From: Thiosocius sp963808165
GTDB lineage: Bacteria > Pseudomonadota > Gammaproteobacteria > Chromatiales > Chromatiaceae
Reading direction: 5' to 3'
Assembly: GCA_963808165.1 (NCBI GenBank)
Contig: CAWEET010000005.1
Location: 124,001 to 188,000, forward strand
Length of the DNA: 64,000 nt
The notes below the pieces were generated by a model that had not been told where the DNA came from, did no database searches, and saw only the letters and a program-made list of their open reading frames with translations. Position 1 is the stretch's first letter, and each line of letters starts with the position of its first letter. The position numbers and the translations under genes were made by a program. Of the stretch, positions 9,402 through 17,812 are shown piece by piece.

Positions 9402-10586
9402 ATGGCTAATCGTGAAGTCGTGGTTCTGAGTGCTGTCCGGTCCGCAATAGGTACCTTCGGTGGTTCCCTGAGCGGGATGGAGCCGGCAGATCTGGCCGGT
9501 ATGGTCATGAAGGAGGCCGTGTCGCGCTCGGGTGCCAATCCGGAGTTGATCAATTACGTCACCGTCGGTAACTGTATCCCTACCGAACAACGATATGCGT
9601 ACGTCGCTCGGGTTGCCGCCATCCAGGCGGGCCTGCCGATGGAATCCGTCGCGATGAGCGTCAATCGACTCTGTTCGTCCGGCCTGCAGGGAATCGTCAG
9701 CAGCGCACAGGCGATCATGCTGGGCGACTGTGACTATGGTGTTGGCGGAGGTGTGGAGGTCATGTCGCGCGGCGCCTATCTGTCACCGGCGATGCGCAGC
9801 GGTGCGCGGATGGGTGACACCACGATGATAGATTCGATGGTTGCAACGCTGACGGATCCCTTTGGTGTCGGTCACATGGGCATTACCGCGGAGAACCTCG
9901 CCGAGAAGTGGGACATTTCGCGTGAAGAGCAGGATGCGTTCGCGGTCGAGTCGCAAAGACGTGCGGCCGCGGCCATCGAAGCCGGGCGTTTCAAGGACCA
10001 GATCGTCCCGATCACGCTGAAGAGCCGTAAAGGCGAAACCGTATTCGACACCGATGAACACGTGAAGCCGGGCACCACCGTGGAAAAGCTGGCGGGGATG
10101 CGCCCGGCATTCAAGAAAGACGGTACCGTGACTGCCGGCAACGCCTCCGGCATCAACGACGGTGCCGCTTTCATGGTGCTCGCCGAGGCCGAGACCGCAG
10201 CGGCTGCCGGCCACAAGCCGATGGCCCGCCTCGTATCCTACGCGGTTGCCGGCGTGCCCAATGAGATCATGGGTGAAGGTCCGATCCCGTCCTCGAAACG
10301 TGCGCTGGAGCGTGCCGGGCTCACTCTGGATCAGATGGATGTCATCGAATCCAACGAAGCCTTTGCCGCGCAGGCCATTGCCGTTGCCAAGGGCCTCGGG
10401 CTGGACATGGCCAAGACCAACCCCAACGGTGGGGCGATCGCGCTGGGTCACCCGGTGGGTTGCTCGGGGGCCTTCATCGCCACCAAGGCGCTGTACGAAC
10501 TGCAGCGCACCGGTGGGCAGTACGCGCTGGTGACCATGTGCATCGGTGGTGGTCAGGGCATCGCCGCGGTATTCGAACGCATGTAG
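9402..10586 (+). CDS. Acetyl-CoA C-acyltransferase (thiolase / beta-ketothiolase)
   Basis: A 394-residue thiolase, the standard length. It condenses two acyl-CoA units or cleaves 3-ketoacyl-CoA. The acylated cysteine is C91 in NRLCSSGLQ, the acid/base histidine region is NEAFA, and the C-terminal GHPVGCSGA box holds the second catalytic Cys. It is AtoB/PhaA/BktB-like; sequence alone does not separate biosynthetic from degradative roles. ATG 9402 is preceded by GGGGGA. It stands alone and is followed by a strong hairpin, so it is probably monocistronic. Confidence 0.93.
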   Translation: MANREVVVLSAVRSAIGTFGGSLSGMEPADLAGMVMKEAVSRSGANPELINYVTVGNCIPTEQRYAYVARVAAIQAGLPMESVAMSVNRLCSSGLQGIVSSAQAIMLGDCDYGVGGGVEVMSRGAYLSPAMRSGARMGDTTMIDSMVATLTDPFGVGHMGITAENLAEKWDISREEQDAFAVESQRRAAAAIEAGRFKDQIVPITLKSRKGETVFDTDEHVKPGTTVEKLAGMRPAFKKDGTVTAGNASGINDGAAFMVLAEAETAAAAGHKPMARLVSYAVAGVPNEIMGEGPIPSSKRALERAGLTLDQMDVIESNEAFAAQAIAVAKGLGLDMAKTNPNGGAIALGHPVGCSGAFIATKALYELQRTGGQYALVTMCIGGGQGIAAVFERM

Positions 10587-10595
10587 CGATATCGC

Positions 10596-10628
10596 GAAGG
10601 CAGCAGGCGGTCTTCTCCTGCTGCCTTC
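10596..10628 (+). terminator. Hairpin terminator after thiolase
   Basis: Perfect 12-base inverted repeat GAAGGCAGCAGG / CCTGCTGCCTTC with a 9-base loop, starting 9 bases after the thiolase stop. A T-rich stretch (ATTTCTTT) lies 10 bases downstream. A good stem but a weak U-tract. Confidence 0.7.
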
Positions 10629-10716
10629 GTCGCCGTGGATTTCTTTGCCATCTGTCGTGGCATCCTCGGTTCGATCTGACAGGGCGCATGCCCGGGCACC
10701 GCCGTAACCTTGCCGC

Positions 10717-11112
10717 TCAGCAACCGCAGGAAGGCGTTTTGCCCACGGCGGCATGCTCTCCCTGTGTCGCGTAGCCGTCACGGCGCCACCAATCAAGCCC
10801 GCCCAATAGCTCCCTGACCGAGAAGCCAAGCTGTGCCAACCTCAAGGCGCCCTTGGTCGACGCATTGCACCCGATACCGTCGCAGTAGGTGACGTAGTCG
10901 GCCTCCTTGTCGAGTTGGGCAGTCGTGTCCTCCGACAGGGACCGGTGTGGAATGTTGACGGCTCCGGGAATGTGTTCGGTGGCGAACGCCTCGCGCGAAC
11001 GAGTATCGATGACCACCAGATTCTCCCGGGCGCTCAATGCGACGAACAAATCGGATGCGTCCGTTTCATACCGCAGTTTGGCTTGGTAGTAGCTGATCTG
11101 TTCTCGGCTCAT
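10717..11112 (-). CDS. Single-domain rhodanese-like sulfurtransferase
   Basis: A 131-residue cytoplasmic protein with one rhodanese domain. VVIDTRSREAFATEHIPGAVNIP is the CH2A-type motif, and YCDGIGCNAST holds the active-site loop, with C77 as the predicted persulfide-forming residue and C82 close by. It ends in a Cys pair (SCGC). The C-x4-C form of the loop belongs to a known rhodanese subgroup and could allow disulfide formation. Rhodaneses move sulfane sulfur between donors and acceptors such as cyanide or thioredoxin. The physiological partner is unknown. It is convergent with the thiolase gene. Confidence 0.88.
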   Translation of the reverse strand: MSREQISYYQAKLRYETDASDLFVALSARENLVVIDTRSREAFATEHIPGAVNIPHRSLSEDTTAQLDKEADYVTYCDGIGCNASTKGALRLAQLGFSVRELLGGLDWWRRDGYATQGEHAAVGKTPSCGC

Positions 11113-11480
11113 CGCCTGGATCCCCCCTTTTCACGCGCCGCTGGCATCGCCTTGCGGTCCAAGGATAGTCGCGCTTCGCCACGTCTGTCGCCGGGCCCGA
11201 TCTGTCCCTGTCTCGCTGACCCGCTTCACCCGGGCCCGCGCTGTGGGTCGACGGCGTGTCTGTTTGGCATGCGCTGCGGCGTCAGGTGCAGACCAGGCGA
11301 ATCTCCGAAGATTCTCTTGCGTTTGAGCGGCTTGCCGTCGTTGCGTCGGGTGCGAGCTGCGGCCGTTTGAAAACCGTCGGGCAACCGTTGGCAGCCGGTT
11401 GCATGATTACTCCCCGGCGATGCTATTGATGATGGCATGTCTGCCAAACAGGCGGACTCACATCGATCAGGAGGTCGAAA
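11113..11480. other. Intergenic region upstream of the 93-aa secreted protein
   Basis: 368 bases. No gene is supported here; short frames on both strands show no family features. The region ends with the strong Shine-Dalgarno AGGAGG at 11469-11474, six bases before the next ATG. The promoters of the rhodanese gene (-) and the small secreted-protein gene (+) should both lie here. Confidence 0.5.
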
Positions 11481-11762
11481 ATGAAGCTCTACACGGCGGC
11501 AATGCTATTGACCCAGGTGCTGTTCGGCGCTGACGCGATCGCGGATCATGTCCATGTCGACCCCTATGCCCTCGAACCGAGTATCAACGGGGGCGTTTCT
11601 GCGAGCGGATTGTTTGCTACCCAGGCCGAGGAGGCGGCCCATCAAGCGAGCCGGTGGGCCCTGCAACTCGAACCCTGTATCAACGGCGACGTATCTGCGA
11701 ACGGTCTGTTCGCCAGCCAGGCCGAGGAGGACGCTATGGGTGGCGCAATGGCGGCCAATTGA
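11481..11762 (+). CDS. Small secreted protein with an internal duplication, unknown function
   Basis: A 93-residue predicted exported protein: signal peptide 1-21 (cleavage after ADAIA), then two copies of a 21-residue unit at 31-51 and 63-83 with pattern LEPxINGxVSAxGLFAxQAEE, identical at 17 of 21 positions. The second copy has Cys where the first has Ser. AGGAGG six bases before ATG makes translation likely. I do not recognise the family. The duplication with a 32-residue period suggests a small repeat-based ligand or surface-binding unit, which is inference only. Confidence 0.6.
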   Translation: MKLYTAAMLLTQVLFGADAIADHVHVDPYALEPSINGGVSASGLFATQAEEAAHQASRWALQLEPCINGDVSANGLFASQAEEDAMGGAMAAN

Positions 11763-12251
11763 CCGGCCAAGGGCCATCGGGCTGCAGCGAACTCGGCCTA
11801 GTGGGCCATGCGGGAAGTTCTGTAACACTCAGCCGATTCACGAGTCTCATCGACCAGGCACGCGAGCGCAGGACTAGCCCATGCTAATTCAAGCGATCGT
11901 AACGCCGGCGGTGGGACTTGTGCACCGGCCCGCAGGACATCGCTGATGCGCCAAGGCAAGGCGCACACCGCAGGGGATGGCACTTACTTCGGAGCGCATG
12001 CTGCGAGTTGGCCTGGCGATCCCGATCATTTCTTGCGCAAAATGCCGTGAATACGTCCCTGTAGGCTCGGCGGCGGCGTCCATGCCGCCGACATTTTCTC
12101 CAGAAATGACCGGAATCAGCTTCAGTGAATGCGATTGACATTGGGGCGTGTAAACACGATGCGGATTTTCATCGACAGAGGTCGTTCTTTCACGGGGCAA
12201 GGCGCGCTGAGCGCCGTGTACCTGCGGCACATCAGCGAAAGTGCCACGCGG
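11763..12251. other. Repeat-bearing intergenic region
   Basis: 489 bases without a supported gene. It contains the complete 100-bp palindromic repeat (12018-12117). Its right edge runs into sequence resembling the end of the TA-flanked element seen at 27582-27851. Frames crossing it are low-complexity shadows. Confidence 0.55.
12018..12117 (-). repeat. 100-bp imperfect palindromic dispersed repeat, copy 1
   Basis: The ends are inverted repeats: GATCCCGATCATTTCT on the left pairs with AGAAATGACCGGAATC on the right. An inner GC-rich hairpin is formed by GGCGGC..GCCGCC. The same 100-bp unit occurs in the opposite orientation at 24395-24494, sharing the inner block GAGCCTACAGGGACGTATTC. It codes for no plausible protein. 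Such REP/BIME-like units may act in mRNA 3' ends or be mobilised in trans. Confidence 0.8.
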
Positions 12252-14009
12252 TCATGGGGAAAATGGCCTCCCGGGAGAGCCAACGCTGGGCATCGCGATC
12301 GTATTGACAGGCCCTAGTCCGGCGCGTTTCAGGTCGCTCAGGAATCTCTCCCTGTAGATAGGGTCACGAAACGGTGCTCCGCGTTCGACATCAGCGAGCG
12401 AAAAATCCGGGTTGAGCGTAAGAATCTCGGAGATCTGCCAGTTGGCCTCTTCCTCGTGCCCGGCCGCGGCATATGCGGCAGCGAGAAACACCCGCGCGAG
12501 TTGATAGTTTGGATTACCCTCGACTGCCAGTTCGAGCATCTGAATGGCCTCCGCGAACTCCTCCAATGCGTAGCGCAGGGCCCCCTGCACCATCCGGTAG
12601 GCCCCGGGAACATTGGGATTCAGGTCGATAGCCTGCTTCATCGCCACCAGGCCTTCCTGCGGTCTGCCGGCGAAATGCAGAACCCAGCCGAGCAGCGCAT
12701 AGGCGTCGGCGTAGCTGGGCTTCAGCTCAATGGCCCGCGCGACTTCGTCCAGCGCAGCCAGGTGCTTACCCTTGTACATCGCCACCTCGGCGGTGACGAA
12801 ATGTACCTGGGGCAGGTCAGTGTCCAGTTCCTGCGCCTTGTTCACCAGGGCCTCCGCCTGCGTCAGTGACCGCTCGAGCGTCGCCCCCCAGCCGTTGACC
12901 GCGTTGATCGTATAGGTCAGTGCCAGGCCAGCGTAGGCACGGGCAAAACCGGGGTCAATGGCAATTGCGCGTTCGAAAAATTCCTTGGCCAGTGCATTGT
13001 CCTCGCCCGACCGGCGGCCATAGTGGTCCAGGCCGTGCAAAAAGAGATCATAGGCCTCCACACTGGCGGTGTATTTTCTCAGCAGGCGCTGACGATCGTC
13101 GGACGACAGGGTGACACGCAGTGCGCTGACGACCCGCCGGGTGATTTCGTCCTGCACTCGGAAGATGTCCGCGACCTCGCGATCGTAACGTTCCGCCCAT
13201 TGACTGCTCCCGTCCTTGGCATCCGTGAGACGCACGTTGATCCTCAGTCGATCTTCGGCCCTGCGGACACTGCCCTTGACGATGTACCGGGCATGCAAGT
13301 CGGCACCGATCTGCTGTTCCGTTTCGGTGCTGCCCTTGTAGGCGAAAACCGAATTACGCGCGACCACCCGCAGGCCGGTGATCTTGGACAGGTCGGTAAT
13401 CAGATCTTCGGTGATGCCGTCGGAAAAATAGTCCTGTTCCGGGTCGGCGGAAAGGTTCTCGAATGGCAGCACGGCGACTACCGGTCCGCTGGTCGGTGTC
13501 TGCGCCGCCAGGTCGGGATGCGACAGCGGGGGGCTGGCGGTAAACCAGAAGACCAGGGTGCCGGACAGTACCAACAGACCGATGAGCAGGATTTTCGACC
13601 ACGACGGCTGCCCATGTGGCGCCATGCCGCTCGTGGTTTGCGTCGCAGAGGCCGTCGGGTCGCCGGTGCCTGCCACCGCTGAGATATCGGCAATCAGGCG
13701 ATAACCGGATTTTGATATGGTTTCGATATAGCTCGGATCGCGGGCCTTGTCGCCCAGCGCCTTGCGCAACTTGATCACCGTATTGGTCACCGCATCGTCG
13801 GTCACGACCATGCCCGTCCAGACATGTGCTTCGAGGTCATGGCGCGACACCACCTCGCCCTGGCGTTCGGCGAGGTAGGTGAGCACCCGCATCGCCTTGG
13901 GTTCCACCCGGACCTCCCTGACCCCGCGAAACAGGCGGTTGGCGGCCGGGTCGACAGTCCAGTCGCCGACCTTGAATGGCATGGTCCTACCCTGAGCTTC
14001 CTGCATCAT
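12252..14009 (-). CDS. CadC-like winged-helix regulator with TolB-like and TPR C-terminal regions
   Basis: A 585-residue membrane-tethered regulator. Residues 10-110 form an OmpR/PhoB-type winged helix (VVSRHDLEAHVWTG, DPSYIETISKSGYRL). A single TM helix lies near residues 145-165. Residues ~180-310 resemble the FlgO/TolB-like domain found in CadC and adenylate-cyclase-like regulators (VAVLPFENLSADPEQDYFSDG). The rest is TPR repeats. DNA-binding domain inside and TPR sensor in the periplasm is the inferred layout. AAGGG precedes the start at 14009; 13982 (MPFKV) is a reasonable alternative. The last ~20 residues after LKRAGL are encoded by repeat-like DNA (see findings). Target genes unknown. 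Confidence 0.8.
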   Translation of the reverse strand: MMQEAQGRTMPFKVGDWTVDPAANRLFRGVREVRVEPKAMRVLTYLAERQGEVVSRHDLEAHVWTGMVVTDDAVTNTVIKLRKALGDKARDPSYIETISKSGYRLIADISAVAGTGDPTASATQTTSGMAPHGQPSWSKILLIGLLVLSGTLVFWFTASPPLSHPDLAAQTPTSGPVVAVLPFENLSADPEQDYFSDGITEDLITDLSKITGLRVVARNSVFAYKGSTETEQQIGADLHARYIVKGSVRRAEDRLRINVRLTDAKDGSSQWAERYDREVADIFRVQDEITRRVVSALRVTLSSDDRQRLLRKYTASVEAYDLFLHGLDHYGRRSGEDNALAKEFFERAIAIDPGFARAYAGLALTYTINAVNGWGATLERSLTQAEALVNKAQELDTDLPQVHFVTAEVAMYKGKHLAALDEVARAIELKPSYADAYALLGWVLHFAGRPQEGLVAMKQAIDLNPNVPGAYRMVQGALRYALEEFAEAIQMLELAVEGNPNYQLARVFLAAAYAAAGHEEEANWQISEILTLNPDFSLADVERGAPFRDPIYRERFLSDLKRAGLGPVNTIAMPSVGSPGRPFSP

Positions 14010-14202
14010 CCCTAACCCTTGTTCGAGCCGGCAGCCTGAGCGGGGTGTCGAGCGGCACCGCAGGCGTGTATTTACCTAGTATATACACCGCCGGACCACG
14101 CGCCGTCGCCTGATCCCGCAATCCCGTGGAGCCGCTGCCCGCGACAGGTCCCCGGTCAGTCCTTGCGTGGCGAGAGGCAGGCGGGGTCGGCGTTCGCCGA
14201 AT

Positions 14203-16128
14203 TCAGCTGTCCAGATCTTTGGTGTACGCCTTCGGTGGTGGCGTCCAGCCACGCTCGGTCCGATCGTGAAGCTCCAGCCGGTCGGATTCCATCATGTCCT
14301 TGAGCGTCGCGCCGTGTTCACGGGCGCGGGCCAGATAGGCTCGGTTACGGGCGACGTCCGGGTTTTCGTCCCATAGCTCGTAGAGTTGATCCAGCCCGGT
14401 CCGGTCGTGCCGACGGAAGGCGCGCGACATCTTCTCTACCTTGAAGGGGTGCATCCCGAGCGCCTTCAATGCCTCCGTACCGAGCTGCAGCGATCCGTCG
14501 AACACCTCTCTTACAGCGAGGTCTGCACCAGCCTTGTTTAGCCGGTAGAGGTGATGGACATCGAAGGCCCGGGCCAGGACCCGGACGCCAGGATAGTGCC
14601 GCTTGACGTGCTCGACCATTTCGATAGCACGCTCACGATCATCGATCGCAACGACCAACACCTTCGCGTTCGCAATCCCTGCCGCATGCAACAGCTCCGG
14701 CCTGGAGGCGTCGCCGTAATAGCTCTTGACGCCGAACTTGCGGAGCATGTCGATCATCGACGCCTCGTGATCGAGCACGACGGTAGGCACGCCGCTCGCC
14801 ACCAGAAGCCGATTGACAATCTGCCCGAAACGCCCCATTCCTGCGATCAAGACGTTGCCCTGCTCACCGATTTCATCAGGTCCGGCAGCGTCGTTTTCGT
14901 TCAGGCGCGGCTGGATAAATCGGTCGTAGGCAATGAACAGGGCTGGGGTCAACAGCATCGACAGCGCAACGATGAGCGACAGCGTCGGTGCCAGATCCGG
15001 GGGGATCACGCGGTTCTGCAGACTGAAGCTCAGCAGCACGAAGCCGAACTCGCCCGCCTGTGCGAGGCCCAGTGTGAACAGCCAACGGTCTCCAGGTGGC
15101 AGGCGAAACAGTCTTGCCAATCCGAACAGGACCAGTCCCTTCAGAAGAATGACGCCGAGCGTCAGCCCCAATACGGTAGCGAACTGGCCAAACAGGATGT
15201 CAAAATCGATGCCGGCCCCCACCGTGATGAAAAACAGTCCCAGCAGGAGGCCCTTGAAGGGTTCAATATCGGATTCGAGCTCATGACGGAACTCGCTGTT
15301 GGCCAGCACGACGCCTGCGAGAAATGTCCCCAAGGCCGGCGACAGGTCGACCAGCGTCATCAACAAGGCGATGCCGATGACCAGGAGCAGTGCGCTGGCG
15401 GTGAAGATCTCGCGCAGCCGCGACTTGGCGATAAAGCGGAACAGCGGCCGCGACAGAAAGTGTCCCCCCAGCAGCACGAACGCCACCGCTCCGACAACCA
15501 CCAGCGCATGCACCCATCCGGGCAGGCCTGCAACAAGGCTCATTGGTGCGTGCTGTTCAACTGCACCGTGCGTCCCTGCGCCAGTCGCCTCCGCCAGTCC
15601 ACCACCAGCCAATTCGGGCAGCACCAGCAGCGGGATCAGTGCCAGCATCGGGATCACGGCGATGTCCTGAAACAGCAGGACGGAGAAACTCGCGCGGCCG
15701 CCTTCGGTCTTGGTCAAGCCCTTCTCGTTCAAGGTCTGCAGAACGATCGCGGTCGAAGACAGCGAGAAGACCAAGCCAATGGCGAGCGCGACGCTCCAAT
15801 AGACGCCCGTCAGCAGTGCGCCGCCCGCGATCAGCGCTGTGGTGACGGCCACCTGAAGGCCACCGAGACCAATCAATCGGCTTCGCATTTCCCACAGCAT
15901 GCCTGGTTGCAGTTCCAGTCCGACCAGGAACAGCATCATGACGACGCCGAATTCGGCGAAGTGCTGTATCTCTTGTGTCTCGGAGCCGACCAGCCCGGCC
16001 ACCGGACCGATCAGGATCCCGGCGATCAGGTAGCCGAGTACCGAGCCCAGGCCCAGCCGCTTGGCGATCGGTACGGCGATCACTGCCGCGCAGAGATAGA
16101 TGAAGGCCTGAAACAGGAGTCCGCCCAT
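14203..16128 (-). CDS. kefC: KefC-type glutathione-regulated potassium/proton antiporter (CPA2)
   Basis: A 641-residue protein. Residues 1-~390 are the multi-span CPA2 antiporter domain (GYLIAGILIGP, FGVVMMLFLVGLELQP, SSTAIVLQTL). Residues ~405-525 are a TrkA-N/RCK domain starting GMGRFGQIVNR and binding nucleotide and, in KefC, glutathione or its adducts. It exports K+ in exchange for H+ to acidify the cytoplasm during electrophile stress. GGGGAG lies nine bases before the start. The kefG/kefF-like gene ends only three bases upstream, so they form one operon, as in enterobacteria. Confidence 0.9.
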   Translation of the reverse strand: MGGLLFQAFIYLCAAVIAVPIAKRLGLGSVLGYLIAGILIGPVAGLVGSETQEIQHFAEFGVVMMLFLVGLELQPGMLWEMRSRLIGLGGLQVAVTTALIAGGALLTGVYWSVALAIGLVFSLSSTAIVLQTLNEKGLTKTEGGRASFSVLLFQDIAVIPMLALIPLLVLPELAGGGLAEATGAGTHGAVEQHAPMSLVAGLPGWVHALVVVGAVAFVLLGGHFLSRPLFRFIAKSRLREIFTASALLLVIGIALLMTLVDLSPALGTFLAGVVLANSEFRHELESDIEPFKGLLLGLFFITVGAGIDFDILFGQFATVLGLTLGVILLKGLVLFGLARLFRLPPGDRWLFTLGLAQAGEFGFVLLSFSLQNRVIPPDLAPTLSLIVALSMLLTPALFIAYDRFIQPRLNENDAAGPDEIGEQGNVLIAGMGRFGQIVNRLLVASGVPTVVLDHEASMIDMLRKFGVKSYYGDASRPELLHAAGIANAKVLVVAIDDRERAIEMVEHVKRHYPGVRVLARAFDVHHLYRLNKAGADLAVREVFDGSLQLGTEALKALGMHPFKVEKMSRAFRRHDRTGLDQLYELWDENPDVARNRAYLARAREHGATLKDMMESDRLELHDRTERGWTPPPKAYTKDLDS

Positions 16129-16131
16129 GGC

Positions 16132-16788
16132 TCAGTCTCCCCTGATGACTGCGTCGAGGTTGTCGTTCAGTGTTGCCTGATCTTTCGCGAGGTCGAGATC
16201 GAGTCGGTCATCGCGCAAGGCCTCGAGTACGCGAACCCAGTCCGCGACGTGACGGTCGACGCGCCCTTCGTCCACCGCGGTACGCGAGCCGAACAAAGCG
16301 AATGGCGCCAGATACACCATGCCGCAAAGCAGGGCCGTCTGCTCGAGCGGATAGAGCAACTCACGGATCGTGAAGTGGTTGTAACCCTCTGCGCGGTAAG
16401 CGAGCTCCGCGCCACCCGCAGATAGCGCAGCGAAGAAGATCTTGCCGCGCAGTGCCGTTCCGTTCGAGCCGTAGGCAAAGCCATACTCCAGCACCAGATC
16501 CTGCCATTCCTTCAGGATTGCCGGGGTCGAGTACCAGTAAAGCGGATGTTGAAAGACGACAACGTCGTGGGTTCGCAGGCGCTGCTGCTCGCAGTCGATA
16601 TCGATCTGGAAGTCGGGGTATTCCGCATACAGGTCGATCGCGGTCACTCCGTCGATACCGATGAGTGCATCCGCCATCGGACGATTCACTTCGGATCGCT
16701 CCAGCGAGGGGTGCGCGAGCAGGACCAGGACGCGGCGCCGAACCGGCGTGTCAGTGGTCTTGCCATCTGGTTTTTCGATAGTCGGCAT
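16132..16788 (-). CDS. kefG: KefF/KefG-like NAD(P)H quinone oxidoreductase, ancillary subunit of KefC
   Basis: A 218-residue flavodoxin-fold protein of the KefF/KefG/MdaB family. LVLLAHPSLERSEVNR is the FMN phosphate-binding strand and loop, QHPLYWYSTPAILKEWQDLVLEYG the characteristic flavin-contact segment, and the YNHFTIRELLYPLEQTA region is typical of KefF/G. These proteins bind the cytoplasmic face of KefB/C and are needed for full efflux. Its position three bases before kefC supports that role. Assignment to KefG rather than KefF is uncertain. Confidence 0.88.
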   Translation of the reverse strand: MPTIEKPDGKTTDTPVRRRVLVLLAHPSLERSEVNRPMADALIGIDGVTAIDLYAEYPDFQIDIDCEQQRLRTHDVVVFQHPLYWYSTPAILKEWQDLVLEYGFAYGSNGTALRGKIFFAALSAGGAELAYRAEGYNHFTIRELLYPLEQTALLCGMVYLAPFALFGSRTAVDEGRVDRHVADWVRVLEALRDDRLDLDLAKDQATLNDNLDAVIRGD

Positions 16789-17217
16789 CGAAGGGCTCCG
16801 AGATCGTTGGCGTTCTCTGCAAGAAAGCGGCGGCGCGCCCGGCAGGCTGTCCGGTCAAGCGCAGTATGCGCATCATCGACGGCAAGGGGAACGGCTCGAT
16901 ATGTTGATATCTGCAGGACGGGCCGGTGCGCCTCGATGATCTTGCCCACCAACGCGGTGATGCGGGTCAAAAGATTGTCGCGCAAAGGCTGACAGAGATG
17001 AAGGAGATCGGTCTGGTGAACCGGCCGGTCTTGAGCGCCACGCCGGTTGTGGTCACCCGCGAGTTTGGCCGTTTTGGCAGGTCTTCGTTGACCATGCTTG
17101 GGCAGTTGGAAGATGGGTTGGAGGCGAACAAACTTTGAGCAGGAATTTGGAAACTGAATGGACGCCGGTTTGCAGGGGCGGCCCGCCAGGTCAGAGCGGG
17201 CCGTCGTGACTTCCTGC
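16789..17217. other. Intergenic region, possible unrecognised small frame
   Basis: 429 bases. A plus-strand frame 16926-17138 (70 codons, containing LVNRPVLSATPVVVTREFGR) looks somewhat protein-like and faintly recalls the C-terminus of ArsC-type proteins. It has no clear ribosome binding site and I do not call it a gene; a decayed fragment is possible. An inverted repeat CGGCCCGC/GCGGGCCG (17179-17203) just after the end of the next minus-strand gene is a likely terminator. Confidence 0.4.
17179..17203 (-). terminator. Hairpin downstream of 17218-17760
   Basis: Perfect 8-base stem CGGCCCGC / GCGGGCCG with a 9-base loop, 15 bases beyond the stop codon of the minus-strand gene. No strong U-run. 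Confidence 0.45.
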
Positions 17218-17760
17218 TCAGCGTTGTTCGGAATTGCTCCAGCTCACCGTGAATCCTTCGGTCTGTGCGCTGAGGGTGGTGCTCGATGAAATACCTGCAA
17301 CGTAGCTGTCTGCAGGCTCTTCATAGAGGTATGCATCGGCGCCATAGCGGTAGTCGGCGCCACGCCAGCCGCGATGGTGGCGTCCATGGTGTCGACCATG
17401 GGCATCTTCTTTCGCGCGCTGGATACGCTTGCTGCTGCGGTCCAGCACACGTTCCATGATCCTTCGTTCCCTCGGGCTGTAATAGCCGTCCCGTTCGAAG
17501 CGACGCTCCATCCGGTCGATCTTCCTCTGGTCCTTGCGTAAGCGCTTGACCTCCCGACGCGACAGATCCCCGTCTGCTATACCGCCGCCGATACGTGCCC
17601 ACTGTCGGTTCTGGCGCCGATCGACGCGGCGTTCGAAGCCCTGCGATGCCGCGCCCTTGTAATAGCCGCCGGCGTGGCCATGGCCCGCGGCCAGCGTGAG
17701 GCCGCTCAACCCGAGTGCGCCTGCGGCGACGATTGCCAACATGTAACTCAACGTTTTCAT
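17218..17760 (-). CDS. Basic periplasmic protein, paralogue A, unknown function
   Basis: A 180-residue exported protein: signal peptide 1-25 (LAIVAAGALGLSGLTLAAG), then a strongly basic helical block at ~41-119 and a His-rich stretch (HGRHHGRHHRGWRG) followed by a Tyr-rich tail. The block (RRVDRR.., LSRREVKRLRKDQRKIDRM, GYYSPRERR, LDRSSKRI) recurs in the neighbouring gene, so the two are tandem duplicates. The His cluster could bind metal; that is a guess. I know of no assigned function for this family. Confidence 0.75.
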   Translation of the reverse strand: MKTLSYMLAIVAAGALGLSGLTLAAGHGHAGGYYKGAASQGFERRVDRRQNRQWARIGGGIADGDLSRREVKRLRKDQRKIDRMERRFERDGYYSPRERRIMERVLDRSSKRIQRAKEDAHGRHHGRHHRGWRGADYRYGADAYLYEEPADSYVAGISSSTTLSAQTEGFTVSWSNSEQR

Positions 17761-17812
17761 CTTCCTATGCCCTCGTTCATGACTGTGAAATGCCTTTCGC
17801 CAAAGTCTCCGG

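Noticed and set aside
14551..16425. 624-codon plus-strand open frame
   Set aside because: It is exactly antisense to kefC and kefG, both with clear families. Its Gln/Arg/Asp-rich composition is the usual shadow of GC-rich coding DNA.
16926..17138. Possible ArsC-type small gene
   Set aside because: Similarity is limited to a short VNRP..VVVT-like stretch, the Cys catalytic region is absent and no ribosome binding site is visible.
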